Source: Lophius americanus (Eukaryota > Chordata > Actinopteri > Lophiiformes > Lophiidae). Taken from it: a stretch of 64,000 nucleotides of DNA. The notes beneath the pieces were generated by a model that saw nothing but the letters and a program-made list of their open reading frames with translations, ran no database searches and was not told the DNA's origin. The translations under genes were made by a program, and so were the position numbers. Positions 59,751 to 64,000 of this stretch are shown piece by piece. Each line of letters begins with the position of its first letter. Position 1 is the stretch's first letter. The stretch is from positions 10,552,501 through 10,616,500 of the forward strand of contig JBBDHG010000032.1 of the NCBI GenBank assembly GCA_037951165.1, in the 5' to 3' direction.

Positions 59751-60400
59751 TCAATCAATCAATCAATCAAGCAATCTTTATTTATATAGCGCCAATTCAC
59801 AACACCAATTGCTTCAAGGTGCTTTCCAGAAAGAGCAGGTCTAGACCAAACTCTTTATATAATTATCTACAGGACCCAACAAATTCCTCCTTGAGCAAGC
59901 ACTTGGCGACAATGGCGAGAAAAAACTGCCTTTTAACGGGCAGAAACCTCGAGCAGATCCAAGACTCAGGGTGGACGGGTTTGAAAAAAAGAGACAGAGA
60001 GAAAGAGACAGAGAGAGTGAAAGAGAGAAAGAGAGAAAGAGAGAAAGAGAGAGACACAGGTGAGGAGAGATACAGACGGGGGGAAAGCAGCAAAGATATC
60101 AGCTATAATCCACTTTCTCCAACCGCTCCATGATCGGGCCGCGTCAGCAGCAGGGATCCCAGGTTGATAATAACATTAATATTAATGTAACATTTATCGA
60201 TAGCTTATGGGGAAATACTATAAAATAATAATAATAATGATAACAACAATAATCATCATCATAAGCATCTTGTGATCAGTGGACATCGAGCAGGTCCACA
60301 GCAGCAGATGTAATCACCAACCATGTGACCTTACAGGGCGAGAAAACACAAAGACTCCAGGGAAGAAGTCAAGTTAGTAACATGCAATTAATCCAGTAAC
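59751..60400 (-). mobile_element. Retroelement 3' tail, 5'-truncated copy
   Basis: The plus strand starts with CAATCAATCAATCAATCAAG, then 'tttatttatatagcgccaat', 'gcttcaaggtgctttccaga' and 'gcaagcacttggcgacaatg'. It has a GA-rich stretch at about 59980-60065 and then a block (60084-60400) nearly identical to 24664-24990. Read on minus it is the 3' end of a LINE ending in TTGATTGATTG, with an AATAAAG just before. The same tail, shorter, occurs at 11498-11730. Confidence 0.75.
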
Positions 60401-60738
60401 ATGCATTAATCCATTTAACATGCATTAATCCAGTAACATGCATTAATCCAGTAACATGCATTAATCCAGTAACATGCATTAATCCAGTAACATGCATTAA
60501 TCCATTTAACATGCATTAATCCAGTAACATGCATTAATCCAGTAACATGCATTAATCCAGTAACATGCATTAATCCAGTAACATGCATTAATCCATTTAA
60601 CATGCATTAATCCAGTAACATGCATTAATCCAGTAACATGCATTAATCCATTTAACATGCATTAATCCAGTAACATGCATTAATCCAGTAACATGCATTA
60701 ATCCAGTAACATGCATTAATCCAGTAACATGCATTATT
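60379..60738. repeat. 18-bp minisatellite, about 20 units
   Basis: Units 'catgcattaatccagtaa' (18 bases) are mixed with a 19-base variant 'catgcattaatccatttaa'. Variant units recur after roughly 3-6 standard units, suggesting blockwise duplication. The minus strand is open through it (GLMHVT repeats) but this is not a gene. Confidence 0.93.
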
Positions 60739-60739
60739 C

Positions 60740-61375
60740 AGGCTAGTTTGTTTAATCACAAACATGAGATTAATTGAATGGCTTAAAAACTCCTTTTTGC
60801 GCCATCATGTGTGCATGAAGGCACATTGCAGGACTAGTAATTGGGAAAGGGTGAGTTAGTTTGACGATGTTTTGTGGATTAGAAAAAATAACATTATTTT
60901 CATTTTATTATTAATCTAAATCAGCCCACTGCCAAATATAGGAGGCAGCTAAAACAGATTTTGCACTTTATAATAAAACTATACTACATCCTCAGCACCT
61001 GGCCACCTCTGTCCCCTGCCACTTATATATTTTGCAAATGTTGGCCCCAAAGAGCAGCCGATTCATGCAGACTGAGCCTGAATGGGCCTGCCTGGGTTTG
61101 AAGGCGGTAACCCAGCCATTGCATAGTCGTGAACAAAGTCGTCTCCAAGGTCTAGCACCGGAAGATGCCCCTGGACTATCTTTCCGTCTGAGGCTTTGTA
61201 TCGCGTTTGCAGCTTACTCATTGCAGTTTACGAAATGCCTTTAGTTTGGCCCCTCCCCTGAGACCATTTTGCCATTGGAGACTCTTGGGGATAATAACAC
61301 TACTCCCAGAGAGACACAGACACAAAAACCCCTCCCATATGTTAAGTCGGCGGACTAACTCTTCACCATTGTGGG
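60740..61375. other. Intergenic, no gene seen
   Basis: No coding signal; the frame at 61032-61244 has no family features and probably belongs to the LINE relic that follows. Confidence 0.4.
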
Positions 61376-61377
61376 CT

Positions 61378-62320
61378 TGCTAGAAGGGGTCACGGGAGTT
61401 TGCTGACGCAGTCTATATGTGCTTTGTGGATTTGGAGAGGGCCTGTGAATGTGTCCCCCGGGGGGTACTTTGGGAGTACTATGACAGTAAAGAGCCCGGC
61501 GCCGTCCACTCCCTCTACTGTATATCCAAAGTCACACATGCTGACAGAGGGTGTGACTCGCCCCAGGCTGCCCCTTATCTCCGATCCGCTCTGTAATACC
61601 CATAAAAAGGACCTCAAGCCACAGTTGAGGTGAGGCGAGTTTTCTGGTTTGAAGAGCTCAGAAATGCGATGTTCAACATTACTGGGGTGGTCTGCAGCCC
61701 GGTGTAAAGCAGTCATGGGAGTCAGCACCTCCAAATCTGAGGGCATGGTTCTCTGGCAGATATCCTCGGACTGCTGCCTCAAGCAAAGGCGTTTGGGACG
61801 CTTAGGGTTTTGTTCATGAGTGTTGAAAAATTGGAGATGAATGGACAATTTGGTGCAGCATCAGCAGTAATGCAGGTTTTGTATCGGTCTATCATGGTCC
61901 TGAGTGAGCTGAGTTGCTAAGCAATGCTCTCAATGTACCAGTCGGCCTACATTCACCAATGGCCTTTACCTCTGGGTAGTAAAGTTTGTGAAAACAAGTG
62001 ACTGAAATGAACTTACTTTGTCGGGGTGTTGGAGTCAGCCTTAGAAACTCGATGAGGAGGGAACCAGCAGTAGAGCCTCATCTGAAGAAGTCAGATAAGG
62101 TGGTCTGGGAATCTGAATAGGACGCCCTCTGGGCACATCCCTTGGGTTGTTTTTGTGGATCGACCCAGAATTGGGTCTATTTGGTCTGAGAACCCCCTGG
62201 CATCCCACAAGCTGAGGTTGGGAGTGTTGCTAGGGATGACTGAGAGACCCTTGGCCTGCTGCCACAGTGACCCTGAATAAGCAGAGAGGGAGATGGAGAG
62301 TGATGGATGGATGGGGGACG
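61378..62320 (+). mobile_element. RTE/Rex3-like LINE relic, C-terminal half
   Basis: On plus, 61390-61480 reads in broken frame as a reverse-transcriptase block: 'tatatgtgctttgtggattt' then 'ggagagggcctgtgaatgtg' and a run fitting VPRGVLW. Downstream lie typical later pieces: 'aatctgagggcatggttctc' (61730-61755), 'ggagtcagccttagaaactc' (62030), 'gccctctgggcacatccctt' (62120). It ends in the GATGGATGGATGG simple repeat near 62305 that marks the 3' end of such elements. Many frameshifts; inactive. Confidence 0.75.
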
Positions 62321-62329
62321 AACTAAAAC

Positions 62330-64000
62330 ATTTGTTTACAGACGTAGCTGCAGCGTCTCTGTGGGCCGAATAATAATAGTAATGAACTATATAGTATAAT
62401 AATGAACTATATAGTTTGCATTAATAGGTCTTGAAGGTATTCACTCTCTGTCAGAGGTGTATTCCCTGAGACGTGAGAGCTGCTCACGCACGTGATTCGA
62501 TGTTGTAGTGTTTTCTTTTTCCATGAGTCATCTTCGTCGCACCAACAGATGAGCCCTCTTCCGCCTCCTCTCTGGGCTCTCACCTCATTCAGCACAAACG
62601 CACTGCAAACAAACCCACTTAAACAGATGTTGCCACAAAGAATCTCCAGCCTGACCTCTATTATTTATTCATTTCTGTTCCTACTTAGACGAGGATCTGT
62701 TTGAAGGCGGTAACCTGAGGCAGGCACACGGACCGCTGTGCTGAGGGAGGACTGAGGGAGGAGCAGGCCGTTGGTTGGTGCGAATAAAGACGCCAGTCAA
62801 ATCTTTTATGACTCACATAATACATCTAATAATAAATGTACTTTGTGGATTTGCCTTGTTTGGTTGGATATCTGGGTATCTTTTACATAAGAACAGAAAA
62901 AGTGAGAGACTTGTCTCCCTTTTATGAAACCACAAAATAGTCGGAGGTTGAACCAGTACATTGCCAAGGCCTTGTTTTTATTTCTTCCCTTCACCTTTCT
63001 TCTTAGGGCAGACTCATAAAAGATAACACTGTCAAGCCCAGGAGCAGGTGGCACTGAGAACCCGGGTGGGTGTGGGTGTGTGTGTGTTTCTGTAAATAGC
63101 CATCCTCCACCAGCACTGTCATTTCTCCAATTGTCAGATGCTATCTGGGCTAATTTAAAGGGGGAAGGAATGCAATATGGGAACAAAAGAGACCCAGATA
63201 ACAGAGACTCTAAAGAATAAAACAAGGAGCCGCAGTATCTCACTATTATTTATATTATGTATTAGTTCATAAGCTTGATTCACAGCTCCAGTCTTTGAGA
63301 GAGGTATTCATGTAGTCCGACTGCTTCTCCTTCTCTTCCTGATCCCCCTTTCAATTTCTTCTTATTGCTCTTTTACCTGAAACTTGGTACTTGACTACCA
63401 TCACATCTACGCCGAGATTCAGGCGTCAATTACTTCCCCTTTAGCTAATAAAGGGGAAGTAATGAAATGATGTGGGGTTTTTTCTCTTCTGAATAAAGGA
63501 ATTTAAAACACAAAAGACTCAAAACTTAGTTTATTCTTTATAGGTCAGAGCCTAGTTTTATTTTCTGCCCTCTCATCTTTCTGTTGTATATAAGAGTAAA
63601 CTTTGATGTTGCAGTTTCTGAATAAAGTGTTTGTGATTGCAGACACGCTGCGCAGCTATTAGTCCTGTTCCACGATAGAACCTCAGACTGACTTATCATG
63701 ATAATGCGTTTAGCAAATTAATCTTAGAAATCTGCATCGTACCCTTCAAATCCCACTTTAAGTGTAATAAAATAGTAAAAGAGATGAAAAACGGACATCT
63801 TTCGCGCTTCTCTTAATGTCATCGGCTTCTGCTGAGTCTCATTTGCACCTGTCTCTTCAGCAGAATAACTCACACATTGAGACGAATCCCTGTGGCTCTG
63901 CTCACCTCCAGAGGAGATTACACTACGGGACCGCCTTGGATCTCTGTTCTCTCTACAACCTGTTAATCCTGGCACTTCTGCGTGGTCATTATTTTGATAG
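62330..64000. other. Intergenic, no gene supported
   Basis: No convincing exon. A minus-strand stretch at the window edge (about 63975-63900) ends at a good donor-like GGAG|GTGAGC and could be the first part of a gene lying mostly outside the window. AATAAA motifs occur near 63493 and 63622 on plus without an associated gene. Confidence 0.3.

Noticed and set aside
60415..60603. Repeated-peptide ORF on minus
   Set aside because: It is the translated 18-bp minisatellite with no start context or gene neighbours.
61390..61848. 152-codon minus-strand ORF
   Set aside because: It is antisense to an RTE/Rex3-like LINE relic whose conserved blocks read on plus.

Overview
This is a vertebrate nuclear window, almost certainly from a teleost fish, probably a spiny-rayed (percomorph-type) one. 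Three multi-exon genes can be spliced by eye with intact reading frames and canonical junctions (one GC-AG). The interspersed DNA is typical of fish: Tc1/mariner relics, RTE/Rex3-like and L2/CR1-like LINE pieces, the shared 'caatcaatcaa...tttatttatatagcgccaattcac' retroelement tail, and many AT-rich microsatellites. There is no bacterial-style gene organisation, CRISPR array or operon. Layout: (1) 1-3.6 kb is AT-rich intergenic DNA with a possible 3' end of an upstream gene and one weak minus-strand terminal exon. (2) 3.6-23.5 kb holds smarcad1 on +, 23 coding exons and 1061 codons before the stop, a SWI/SNF-like chromatin remodeller with two CUE domains; its promoter has a CCAAT box and an E2F-type site. 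(3) 24.6-27.5 kb is a retroelement cluster: an endonuclease-only LINE, then an RTE piece with a tRNA-Val-like sequence at its end. (4) 27.6-30.7 kb holds a perforin-1-like gene on -, four coding exons, 524 aa. (5) 30.7-35 kb is repeat-rich and contains one unrecognised 157-aa minus-strand ORF. (6) 35.2-37.5 kb holds mpeg1 (perforin-2) on -, two coding exons, 700 aa. (7) 37.5-45.4 kb is mostly gene-poor, with a 44-bp tandem repeat array running into a degenerate linker-histone-like ORF. (8) 45.8-55.8 kb holds a Tspan3/Tspan36-type tetraspanin on +, seven coding exons, 246 aa. (9) 55.8-64 kb has no convincing host gene, but a second endonuclease-only LINE, a retroelement tail with an expanded 18-bp minisatellite, and an RTE/Rex3-like relic. 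The main functional theme is the two MACPF pore-forming immune genes lying head-to-tail on the same strand about 5 kb apart: a secreted cytolytic perforin and a membrane-anchored phagosomal perforin-2. They lie between a DNA-repair/heterochromatin remodeller and an endolysosomal-type tetraspanin. The most unusual observations are this MACPF pair with an orphan ORF between the two genes, the perforin's missing EGF-like segment, the histone-H1-like ORF whose C terminus runs into a tandem repeat, two unrelated LINEs with the same endonuclease-plus-tail structure, and a minisatellite whose two-unit ancestor can be seen in a sister repeat copy. All identifications come from reading the sequence and remembered family features; no searches were run.
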